From a virus, in IMG/VR virus record IMGVR_UViG_3300042465_004244, positions 1 to 22,583 of that record: a DNA stretch of 22,583 nt; one strand, given 5' to 3'. The first letter of the stretch is position 1. Every line of letters begins with the position of its first letter. A program made the translations under genes and the position numbers. Positions 13,867 to 21,154 of the stretch are shown here, piece after piece. The notes beneath the pieces were generated by a model. It was given only the letters and a program-made list of their open reading frames with translations. It did no database searches and was not told where the DNA came from.

Positions 13867-14196
13867 ATGAAAACAATCGAGCCGGTAACAGTATGGTTTA
13901 ATGGACAAGAAATCCAATCAACTATTTTAAAAGCAATCGTTTCAAATGATGACCTTTTAAACACAGCAACATTCCAATATCAATTAATGAAAGAAAATGT
14001 AGTAAATGAATTTTACAATTACCTAGAAGTTGTTGTTCAGAACTATTTAACAATAACAGGTGAAGATTATTTAGCTTGGGATTCAAATGATTATGCATAT
14101 AATTGGATTGCTAATCAATTAAACTTGACTATCACAGGAGAGTATGTGCCACCTACACCTGTTGTTCCTCCGGTAATACCTTCTCCAACAGTATAA
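13867..14196 (+). CDS. Conserved phage protein near fibres (109 aa), unknown function
   Basis: Starts MKTIEPVTVWFNGQEIQST, continues with VSNDDLLNTATFQYQL and ends the folded part at TGEDYLAWDSNDYAYNWIA with NQLNLTITGEY. The SISDDL-like, TATFxYxL and TGEDYxxWxxxDDYAYxWIAxQL features recur in small proteins next to Bacteroidota phage fibre genes. The last 17 residues are a proline-rich tail (VPPTPVVPPVIPSPTV). A structural or fibre-assembly role is an inference from position. Confidence 0.75.
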   Translation: MKTIEPVTVWFNGQEIQSTILKAIVSNDDLLNTATFQYQLMKENVVNEFYNYLEVVVQNYLTITGEDYLAWDSNDYAYNWIANQLNLTITGEYVPPTPVVPPVIPSPTV

Positions 14197-14202
14197 TAAT
14201 TA

Positions 14203-14223
14203 AATTAAATTAAATCAAATCAA
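14203..14223 (+). promoter_or_regulatory. Pentamer-phased A/T leader
   Basis: Three TTAAA-like pentamers followed by TCAAA TCAAA directly before ATGG (14224). TCAAATCAAATGG is identical to 2882-2894 before the 134-residue gene and nearly identical to TCTAATCTAATGG (20013-20025) before the scaffold gene. It likely serves as an unstructured ribosome-loading leader in place of a Shine-Dalgarno site. Confidence 0.45.
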
Positions 14224-14451
14224 ATGGAGATAAGAAAAATATCAGTAGGGCCGGATTACAAGAGTGGAGCTATGCATTACATCGTCGGGCAGAAAGTGCT
14301 TGGCGATACGTATGAGATCCACCTAATAAAATTTGACAGCGATAAGATGTCAATTAAGATTTACATTATAAACGATAAGCAAGAGGTGCTTCTATGGAAG
14401 GAGTTTAACTCGAATATTCCTTTATCTGTTGAATATAATATAAATTACTAA
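14224..14451 (+). CDS. Small conserved Bacteroidota phage protein (75 aa)
   Basis: Seventy-five residues: MEIRKISVGPDYKSGAMHYI, then VGQKVLGDTYEIHLIKFD, then a strand-rich end (MSIKIYIINDKQEVLLWKEF). The opening EIRKISxGPDYKxxAMHYxVGQ is one I recognise as highly conserved in Bacteroidota phages just upstream of the packaging genes; no function is known to me. It is the first gene after a 27-base gap carrying the pentamer leader, and overlaps the following start by one base, so it seems to open the packaging operon. Confidence 0.82.
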   Translation: MEIRKISVGPDYKSGAMHYIVGQKVLGDTYEIHLIKFDSDKMSIKIYIINDKQEVLLWKEFNSNIPLSVEYNINY

Positions 14452-15014
14452 TGCAGTCGCCGTTTAACTTTATAGTTAGGCCTTTGAATGGGTCTAGGTA
14501 TAACAATACTCAAGAGATAAATGGACTTGAATTAATTGTAAATACATCAGAAGAAGATCATGCATACTCAAATAGGTATGCTGAAGTAATTGAGGTACCA
14601 TACAAGTATTCAGGTCCAATTAAGATTGGAGATACTCTTCTCGTGCACCATAATGTATTTAAGTTTTACAATGACATTAAGGGAAGGCAGAAGAGTGGTC
14701 GTAGCTTTTTCAGAGACGATGTGTTCTTGATCGACGAGGATCAATTCTTTATGTACAAGCAAGATGGCAAGTGGAATACTTATGACCGTTATTGTTTCGT
14801 TAGACCTATCAGTGCAATTGACTCTTACATTAAGAAGCCATTTACGAATGAGCCACTTATGGGGGAGATGGTCTATCCTAATGAGTATTTGTTGAAGCAA
14901 GGTGTAAAGGCCGGTGATAAAATATCATTTAAGCCTGACAGTGAGTATGAATTTGAGGTAGATGGAGAGAAGCTTTATCGAATTTTTGATCATCAAATTA
15001 CTATGGTATTATGA
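14451..15014 (+). CDS. Putative tandem GroES-like co-chaperonin (187 aa)
   Basis: The first half reads like GroES: FIVRPLNGSRY (IRPLxDR strand), NGLELIVNTSEEDHAYSNRY (mobile-loop position with a hydrophobic LELI in place of IVL), AEVIEVP (GEVLAVG), IKIGDTLLVHHNVFKFY (VKVGDxVIF) and FLIDEDQFFMYK. The second half repeats the order more loosely: CFVRPI, LMGEMVYPN, GVKAGDKISFKPDSEYEF and VDGEKLYRIFDHQITMVL. That would make it two cpn10 folds in one chain, as in plastid Cpn20. A GroES-type role in folding capsid or packaging proteins is suggested by its place just before the terminase genes. Identification is by eye and needs a profile search; an unrelated beta-barrel phage protein remains possible. 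It overlaps its neighbours by 1 and 4 bases. Confidence 0.55.
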   Translation: MQSPFNFIVRPLNGSRYNNTQEINGLELIVNTSEEDHAYSNRYAEVIEVPYKYSGPIKIGDTLLVHHNVFKFYNDIKGRQKSGRSFFRDDVFLIDEDQFFMYKQDGKWNTYDRYCFVRPISAIDSYIKKPFTNEPLMGEMVYPNEYLLKQGVKAGDKISFKPDSEYEFEVDGEKLYRIFDHQITMVL

Positions 15015-15334
15015 GAGACATCAAAGAAATAAAACTAAGGATCATTGAGGCCGGATACAAAGCTGTTGATCAGTTAATAAAGGTTGCAGAGGAAGAAGTA
15101 TTGAAGGGTGGAGGAGTAAAGATTAACAGCAAAGGTGAGGAAGAACACTCCGAACTTGCGGCAGATAGATTAAAGAATGCTGCTGCTACTAAAAAAATAG
15201 CGATATTTGATTCCTTTGAGATACTTAATAAAATTGAGTCAGAGAGAGAGTCTCTTGAAATGTCCGATAATGGTATTGATAAAGTAAAAACAAAACAAGG
15301 GTTTGCAGAACGAAAGTCTATATCAAGTCGTTAA
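15011..15334 (+). CDS. Small terminase subunit candidate (107 aa)
   Basis: A charged, helical 107-residue protein: MRDIKEIKLRIIEAGYKAVD, a helix with AEEEVLKGGGV, a central helix ELAADRLKNAAATKKIAIFD, then SFEILNKIESERESLE and a basic end QGFAERKSISSR. Its place directly upstream of, and 32 bases overlapping, the terminase large subunit is the usual location of the small subunit, which recognises viral DNA. No clear helix-turn-helix is visible, so the call is positional. The long overlap and non-ATG start of the next gene suggest coupled translation of the two. Confidence 0.5.
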   Translation: MRDIKEIKLRIIEAGYKAVDQLIKVAEEEVLKGGGVKINSKGEEEHSELAADRLKNAAATKKIAIFDSFEILNKIESERESLEMSDNGIDKVKTKQGFAERKSISSR

Positions 15335-17540
15335 AGACTATGTGCCACAGAATGCCATTTCTAATAAGAATGGTATTAGATCTTGGGCTTATGGTTATAA
15401 TGAGAAGTATGATATGATCGTTATCTCTAAGACAGGACAGATCGGAGATATAATAAACATACAAGGATTGATCATTGCTCTTCCGCCGGCACCAAAAGAT
15501 TGTTACTCAAGAAGTACCGTCAAGGCTGATCAGCATTGGGAGCGCAAGCCTTATCCAAAAGAACTATCTAAGATCCAATCAATATTCCAATGGAATGATA
15601 AGCCTGTTGAGTTCAAGAACAGATGGGTAGATTACATTGAGCAAGAGTTTGATTACCGTGAGCTTGGTTATTGGTTTATGAATAATGGTACGCCTACCTA
15701 TATCACAGGATCTCACTATATGTATTTGCAGTGGTCTAGTATTGATATTGGGTATGCTGACTTTCGTGAAGCCAATCGAGTATATTGGATTTTTTGGGAA
15801 GCATGCAAGGCAGACAACAGATCCTATGGTATCATCTACTTAAAGATTAGACGTTCCGGTTTTTCTTTTATGTCATCGTCAGAGTGTATCAATATAGCTA
15901 CTCTAGCAAGTGATGCGAGGGTTGGCATCTTGTCTAAGACAGGATCAGATGCCAAGAAGATGTTCACTGATAAGGTGGTTCCTATTAATACTAGGCTTCC
16001 ATTCTTCTTCCGTCCGGTAATGGATGGTATGGATAGACCTAAGACTGAACTTGCTTACCGTGTTCCCGCATCTAAAATCACTAAAAAGAATATGGTGCTC
16101 AACGATGACGATGAAGTTGAAGGACTTGATACCTCAGTCGATTGGAAGAACACTGAGGACAACTCGTATGATGGTGAGAAGCTTGTATTCCTAGCTCATG
16201 ATGAAAGTGCAAAGTGGATTAAACCAAATAATATTCTGAATAATTGGCGTGTTACCAAAACATGTTTGCGTCTTGGTGCTAAAATCATTGGTAAGTGTAT
16301 GATGGGGTCTACTTCAAATGCGTTAAGCAAGGGTGGAGACAACTACAAAAAACTGTACGAAGATTCTCTAGTTACTAGAAGAAATAAAAACGGGCAAACT
16401 AAAAGCGGGCTTTACTCATTATTCATTCCTATGGAGTGGAATATGGAAGGCTTCATTGATCTGTATGGTATGCCTGTGTTTAGAAAGCCCGATACGCCTA
16501 TCAAAGGAGTCGATGGTGCCATGATCGCAAACGGAGCTATAGATTATTGGGAGGCAGAAGTTGACTCGCTTAAAGACGATGCTGATGCGTTGAATGAATT
16601 TTACCGTCAGTTTCCAAGAACAGAAAGCCATGCCTTTAGAGATGAGAGTAAGCAGGCTTTATTCAGCTTGACTAAGATTTATCAGCAGATAGACTTTAAT
16701 GACTCTCAGATCAATGGTCAACTTGCTACTCGTGGATCATTCCATTGGAAGGATGGCGAGCAGGATACTAAAGTGATATGGACACCGGATCAACGCGGAC
16801 GATTTCTTGTGAGTTGGTTTCCTCCTCCGAATATGCAGAATAATGTACAAGGAAGGAATGGAGCAAAGTATCCCGGCAATGAACACTTAGGCAGTTTTGG
16901 TTGCGACTCATACGATATATCAGCGGTTGTTGATGGCAGAGGATCTAATGGTGCACTGCATGGTCAGACAAAGTTTCACATGGATGATGCTCCAACTAAT
17001 CAGTTCTTCCTAGAATATATTGCTCGTCCTCAAACGGCTGAGATATTTTTTGAGGAAGTATTAATGGCTTGCGTATTTTATGGTATGCCAATGCTCGCGG
17101 AGAATAACAAAGCAAGGTTACTATACCATTTTAAAAATAGAGGCTATCGTGCTTTCTCTCTTAACCGTCCGGATAGGCCAACGAATAAACTAAGCAGAAC
17201 TGAGAAAGAGTTGGGAGGAATACCAAACTCATCAGAAGATATTAAGCAGGCACACGCCTCCGCTATACACACATACGTTGAGAAATATGTAGGCTATGAT
17301 CAATCAGGACAGTACAGGGATTCTGATGAAATAGGATCAATGCCGTTCACAAAGACTCTTGAAGATTGGGCTAAATTCGATATAAACAACCGAACAAAAC
17401 ACGATGCTTCCATTAGTTCAGGATTAGCTATAATGGCAAATCAAAAACACGTATATTTACCTGAGAAAAAAGAATCAAAAATTAGCATTAGTTTTGCAAG
17501 ATACACTAATAGTGGAACACAAAGTCAACTCCTTAAATGA
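15303..17540 (+). CDS. terL: Terminase large subunit (745 aa, TTG start)
   Basis: ATP-driven motor and nuclease that packages DNA into the prohead through the portal. The ATPase has a variant Walker A, LKIRRSGFS (180-188), and Walker B LVFLAHDES with D300 and E301, preceded by a 115-residue loop. The nuclease domain has acidic residues in FGCDSYD (D535), FFEEV (E584/E585) and a late SSEDIKQAH (D646), in the RNase H-like order. A stop at 15285-15287 blocks upstream extension and the first in-frame ATG is residue 38, which would lose conserved sequence (YVPQNAISNKNGIRSWAYGY), so TTG at 15303 or GTG at 15342 must be the start. The ATGA at the end overlaps the portal gene. Length and motifs are like terminases of Bacteroidota podovirus-type phages. 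Confidence 0.92.
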   Translation: MQNESLYQVVKDYVPQNAISNKNGIRSWAYGYNEKYDMIVISKTGQIGDIINIQGLIIALPPAPKDCYSRSTVKADQHWERKPYPKELSKIQSIFQWNDKPVEFKNRWVDYIEQEFDYRELGYWFMNNGTPTYITGSHYMYLQWSSIDIGYADFREANRVYWIFWEACKADNRSYGIIYLKIRRSGFSFMSSSECINIATLASDARVGILSKTGSDAKKMFTDKVVPINTRLPFFFRPVMDGMDRPKTELAYRVPASKITKKNMVLNDDDEVEGLDTSVDWKNTEDNSYDGEKLVFLAHDESAKWIKPNNILNNWRVTKTCLRLGAKIIGKCMMGSTSNALSKGGDNYKKLYEDSLVTRRNKNGQTKSGLYSLFIPMEWNMEGFIDLYGMPVFRKPDTPIKGVDGAMIANGAIDYWEAEVDSLKDDADALNEFYRQFPRTESHAFRDESKQALFSLTKIYQQIDFNDSQINGQLATRGSFHWKDGEQDTKVIWTPDQRGRFLVSWFPPPNMQNNVQGRNGAKYPGNEHLGSFGCDSYDISAVVDGRGSNGALHGQTKFHMDDAPTNQFFLEYIARPQTAEIFFEEVLMACVFYGMPMLAENNKARLLYHFKNRGYRAFSLNRPDRPTNKLSRTEKELGGIPNSSEDIKQAHASAIHTYVEKYVGYDQSGQYRDSDEIGSMPFTKTLEDWAKFDINNRTKHDASISSGLAIMANQKHVYLPEKKESKISISFARYTNSGTQSQLLK

Positions 17541-19972
17541 AAGATGTTGTAGTTAACATATCCGATACAAGTTTTCCTAATCAGTTTGTAACTGATGCAG
17601 AGAAAGCTTCTGATCAATTTGGTTTACAAGTTGGTCAAGCTATTCAATACGAATGGTTTAGAAAAGACGGCAATCAATGTCGCTACTATAGTCAGTGGCG
17701 TGATTTCCATCGTTTACGATTATATGCTCGTGGTGAACAGTCTGTTCAGAAATACAAGAACGAGTTAGCCGTAGATGGTGACTTGTCTTATCTAAACTTA
17801 GATTGGACACCTGTCCCTATTCTGCCAAAGTTTGTTGACATTGTAGTGAATGGAATGTCTGATCGTTTGTTTAAGGTTAAGGCCTATGCACAGGATGCAA
17901 TGTCTCAAGCTAAGCGAAGTAAGTATCAAGATATGATCGAGGGGCAAATGGCCTCTAAAGAAATCATGGCAGAAATTCAAGCAGCAACAGGGATCAATAC
18001 ATTTACAATGGACCCTGATGAGTTGCCGGAGACTGATGAAGAATTATCACTCTACATGCAGCTTAACTATAAGCCTGCTATTGAGATCGCTGAAGAAGAA
18101 GCCATCAATACTACCTTTGATGAGAATCATTACCAAGATACACGTAAGAGAACAGACTATGATATTACTACTATTGGTATTGGTGTTAGCAAGCATGAGT
18201 TTCTTCCCGGAGCAGGAGTAAAGATTTCTTATGTAGATCCTGCTAATATAGTTTACAGCTATACTGAGGATCCATACTTTAAAGATTGTTTTTATTGGGG
18301 TGAAATTAAAACACTTCCAATAACAGAACTATTAAAAATTGATCCAACAATTACCAATGAGCAATTGGCTGAGATCTCTAAGTACTCTCAAAGTTGGTAT
18401 GACTATTACAATATTGCTCAGCTTTACGAGAACAGTATGTTCAGTCGTGATACTGCAACCTTGCTATACTTCAACTATAAGACCACCAAGAAGATGGTCT
18501 ATAAGAAAAAGATTCTTGAAGGAGGTAATACTCGTGTGATCGAAAAGGATGATACGTTTAACCCACCTGCTGAGATGATGGAGGAAGGTAAGTTCGAGAA
18601 AATTGAGAAGACTATTGATGTATGGTATGAAGGTGTAATGGTTATGGGAACTAATATCTTGATCAAGTGGCAGATGATGGAGAACATGGTTAGACCTAAG
18701 TCCACTGCTCAACATGCATTACCAAATTATGTAGCCGTTGCACCAAGAATGTACAAGGGTGTTATTGAATCTCTTGTTCGCAGGATGGTTCCTTTTGCTG
18801 ATTTAATTCAGTTGACTCACTTGAAGCTACAGCAGGTTATTGCTCGCGTAGTTCCTGATGGTGTATTTATTGATGCTGATGGGATCAATGAGGTTGACTT
18901 GGGTACAGGAGCAGCTTACAATCCGGAGGATGCATTAAGACTTTACTTCCAAACAGGTAGTGTAATAGGTCGAAGCTATACTCAAGATGGAGAGTTTAAC
19001 AATGCTAGGATTCCTATTCAGCAACTGAGCTCAAACTCAGGCGCAGGAAAGACTCAAATGCTTATAGCCAACTACAATCACTACCTTGATATGATCAGGT
19101 CTGTGACGGGCTTAAATGAAGCGAGAGATGGATCGACTCCTGACTCAAATGCATTGGTTGGTGTACAGAAACTTGCAGCATTAAACTCCAATACAGCAAC
19201 TCGCCATATTCTTGAGGGTGGCTTGTTCTTGTTTAGGTCTCTTGCTGAGGCGATCACTTATAGGATTGCTGATATTTTAGAGTATGCAGATTTCAAAGAT
19301 GACTTCGCAAATAAAATAGGTAAGTACAATGTCTCTATCTTAAATGATATTAAGGACTTATACATCTATGACTTTGGGGTATTCATTGAGATCTCTCCTG
19401 ATGAAGAGCAAAGAGCACAGCTTGAGGCAAACATTATGATGGCTTTATCTAAGGGAGATATTAATCTTGAGGATGCCATTGATATACGTGAGCTTAGAAA
19501 CTTAAAGTTAGCTAATCAACTATTAAAGGTTAAGCGTGTAAAGAAGCAGGACAGAGAAGAAAAGCTTGGCATGCAAAAGCAGGCGATGCAAGCTCAACAG
19601 CAGATGCAATCACAACAACTTGCTGCTCAAACAGCTATGCAACAATTGCAAATGGAGTCACAGACTAAGATGCAGTTGAAGCAAGCAGAGACCGCATTTG
19701 CTATTGAGAAGATGAAGGCAGAGGCAGATCTTAAACGTATGCTTATGGCAGAAGAGTTTAAGTATCAAATGCAGATCGCAGGAATCAAGGAAACATCTCT
19801 TGCAGGTCGCGAAGAAATGAAAGAGGATTCAAAGGCTAAGCGTATTAGTCAACAGAATACTGAGCAATCAAAACTTATCAATCAGAGGAAAAATAATTTA
19901 CCTCCATTAAGTTTTGAGTCTAATGAAGACACGCTTGATGGCTTTGACTTTGCCGAATTTAATCCTCGATAA
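17537..19972 (+). CDS. Portal protein (811 aa)
   Basis: Ring protein at the capsid vertex through which DNA enters and leaves. The gene follows terL with a four-base overlap and precedes the scaffold-like and capsid genes, the standard order. Recognisable stretches are SLVRRMVPFADLIQLTHLKL, NEVDLGTGAAYNPEDALRLY, and RSVTGLNEARDGSTPDSNAL followed by GVQKLAALNSNTATRHIL, which I associate with large portals of Bacteroidota phages. Residues about 665-765 are a Gln/Met-rich coiled coil (QKQAMQAQQQMQSQQLAAQ and following), typical of the C-terminal barrel or tail of long portals. The end is acidic (DTLDGFDFAEFNPR). At 811 residues it is at the large end for portals. Confidence 0.88.
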   Translation: MKDVVVNISDTSFPNQFVTDAEKASDQFGLQVGQAIQYEWFRKDGNQCRYYSQWRDFHRLRLYARGEQSVQKYKNELAVDGDLSYLNLDWTPVPILPKFVDIVVNGMSDRLFKVKAYAQDAMSQAKRSKYQDMIEGQMASKEIMAEIQAATGINTFTMDPDELPETDEELSLYMQLNYKPAIEIAEEEAINTTFDENHYQDTRKRTDYDITTIGIGVSKHEFLPGAGVKISYVDPANIVYSYTEDPYFKDCFYWGEIKTLPITELLKIDPTITNEQLAEISKYSQSWYDYYNIAQLYENSMFSRDTATLLYFNYKTTKKMVYKKKILEGGNTRVIEKDDTFNPPAEMMEEGKFEKIEKTIDVWYEGVMVMGTNILIKWQMMENMVRPKSTAQHALPNYVAVAPRMYKGVIESLVRRMVPFADLIQLTHLKLQQVIARVVPDGVFIDADGINEVDLGTGAAYNPEDALRLYFQTGSVIGRSYTQDGEFNNARIPIQQLSSNSGAGKTQMLIANYNHYLDMIRSVTGLNEARDGSTPDSNALVGVQKLAALNSNTATRHILEGGLFLFRSLAEAITYRIADILEYADFKDDFANKIGKYNVSILNDIKDLYIYDFGVFIEISPDEEQRAQLEANIMMALSKGDINLEDAIDIRELRNLKLANQLLKVKRVKKQDREEKLGMQKQAMQAQQQMQSQQLAAQTAMQQLQMESQTKMQLKQAETAFAIEKMKAEADLKRMLMAEEFKYQMQIAGIKETSLAGREEMKEDSKAKRISQQNTEQSKLINQRKNNLPPLSFESNEDTLDGFDFAEFNPR

Positions 19973-19992
19973 AAAGAATAATAAATTTTGTA

Positions 19993-20000
19993 TAAATTTG
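19993..20000 (+). promoter_or_regulatory. TAAATTTG -7-like box before the scaffold gene
   Basis: TAAATTTG fits TAnnTTTG and lies in the 49-base gap after the portal gene, 21 bases before the ATG at 20022. A TTTTG (19986-19990) is too close to act as its -33 element. Together with the TCTAA pentamer leader this may give the scaffold and capsid genes an extra internal promoter. Confidence 0.4.
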
Positions 20001-20021
20001 TGATAAATTAAATCTAATCTA

Positions 20022-21134
20022 ATGGAAATTAAAGTAAGAGCTCTTGATGGAGTAGAGCAAAAAAGCATGCAGGAAGTTGAACAGGACTTGCTTGATAAGC
20101 ATGAGAGACAATTGAATGAGGAAGGTAATGTAGCAGACCATATTGATACATCAAATATCAATACTAATGCAGATACAAACACACCATCTAATGACGATGA
20201 TCTTGAGCTAAGCGAAGAAAAAGTTCTTTCATATATTGGTAAAAGATATAATAAGCAGATCAACTCGTTTGATGAGTTAATGGCTGAGCGAAAAGAAAGC
20301 GATCCATTACCTGAAGATGTAGCTACTTATTTAAAGTACAAGAAGGATACCGGCCGTGGTTTTGAGGATTTCCTCAAGTTAAACAAAGACTACGATGCGA
20401 TGGATCCTGATCAATTGTTACGTGAATATCTTTATTCTACACAAAATGTTCTTGATCAAGAGGACATTGAAGTTTTAATGGAGGAATACTCATTCGATGA
20501 AGATCTCGATGATGATTCTAAAATTAAAAGAACAAAGATCACGCGCAAAAAAGCTATTGCGGAAGCTAAGAGCTACTTCAATGAACAGAAGGAAAAGTAT
20601 AAGCTGCCTCTTGAGTCAAGGGCAAATGGCTTATCTCCTGAAGACACTGAAGAGTACGAGGCGTATCGTCAATATACACAGCAGGCTAAAAGTGCACAAG
20701 AGGAAAATGAACGGAAGCGTCAGTGGTTCGATCAAAAAACAGATGATGTCTTTAGTAAAGACTTTAATGGATTTGAGTTTGACATTAACGAAAGGAAGTT
20801 ACTTTTTTCCCCGGGATCTGCAGCAGAATTAAAAAAGAACCAATCAACACCAATGACTTTCATTAGTAAGTATTTGGATGAGCAGGGATTGATTAAGGAT
20901 GCAGGCGGGTACCATAAAGCTTTAGCTATAGCAATGAACCCGGACAGGTTTGCTAAGTTCTTTTATGAACAAGGTCAATCAGATGCCACAGAAGATGTTC
21001 TTCGCAAGACAAAAAATATTAATATGTCTGAGCGTAGATCACCGGAAATAACATCAAAAGGGGGAATGCAGGTGAAAGCGGTATCATCGGACTCCGGCAG
21101 GAATCTAAAGATCCGCAGTATTAAAAAACTGTAA
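20022..21134 (+). CDS. Scaffold-like head assembly protein (370 aa)
   Basis: Sits between portal and major capsid genes, where the internal scaffold is encoded. The protein is highly charged: an acidic disordered stretch (DTNTPSNDDDLELSEEKVL, residues about 43-66), further acidic helical segments (EDIEVLMEEYSFDEDLDDDS), a Gln/Glu/Lys helix (YTQQAKSAQEENERKRQWFD) and a basic C-terminus (SGRNLKIRSIKKL). An acidic helical body with a basic capsid-binding tail is typical of scaffolds. I see no protease motif. The GYHKALAIAMNPDRFAKFFY segment resembles equivalents in other Bacteroidota phages. Scaffold is the best reading, from architecture and position. Confidence 0.72.
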   Translation: MEIKVRALDGVEQKSMQEVEQDLLDKHERQLNEEGNVADHIDTSNINTNADTNTPSNDDDLELSEEKVLSYIGKRYNKQINSFDELMAERKESDPLPEDVATYLKYKKDTGRGFEDFLKLNKDYDAMDPDQLLREYLYSTQNVLDQEDIEVLMEEYSFDEDLDDDSKIKRTKITRKKAIAEAKSYFNEQKEKYKLPLESRANGLSPEDTEEYEAYRQYTQQAKSAQEENERKRQWFDQKTDDVFSKDFNGFEFDINERKLLFSPGSAAELKKNQSTPMTFISKYLDEQGLIKDAGGYHKALAIAMNPDRFAKFFYEQGQSDATEDVLRKTKNINMSERRSPEITSKGGMQVKAVSSDSGRNLKIRSIKKL

Positions 21135-21154
21135 ACTTAAAAATTAATTAAACA

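Noticed and set aside
14199-14223. Direct repeats as an origin or CRISPR-like array
   Set aside because: Only a few A/T pentamers abutting a start codon; no spacers, iterons or conserved palindromes.
14610-14900. 96-codon minus-strand frame opposite the tandem GroES-like gene
   Set aside because: It lies wholly within a well-supported plus-strand gene, has no leader and no recognisable motif.
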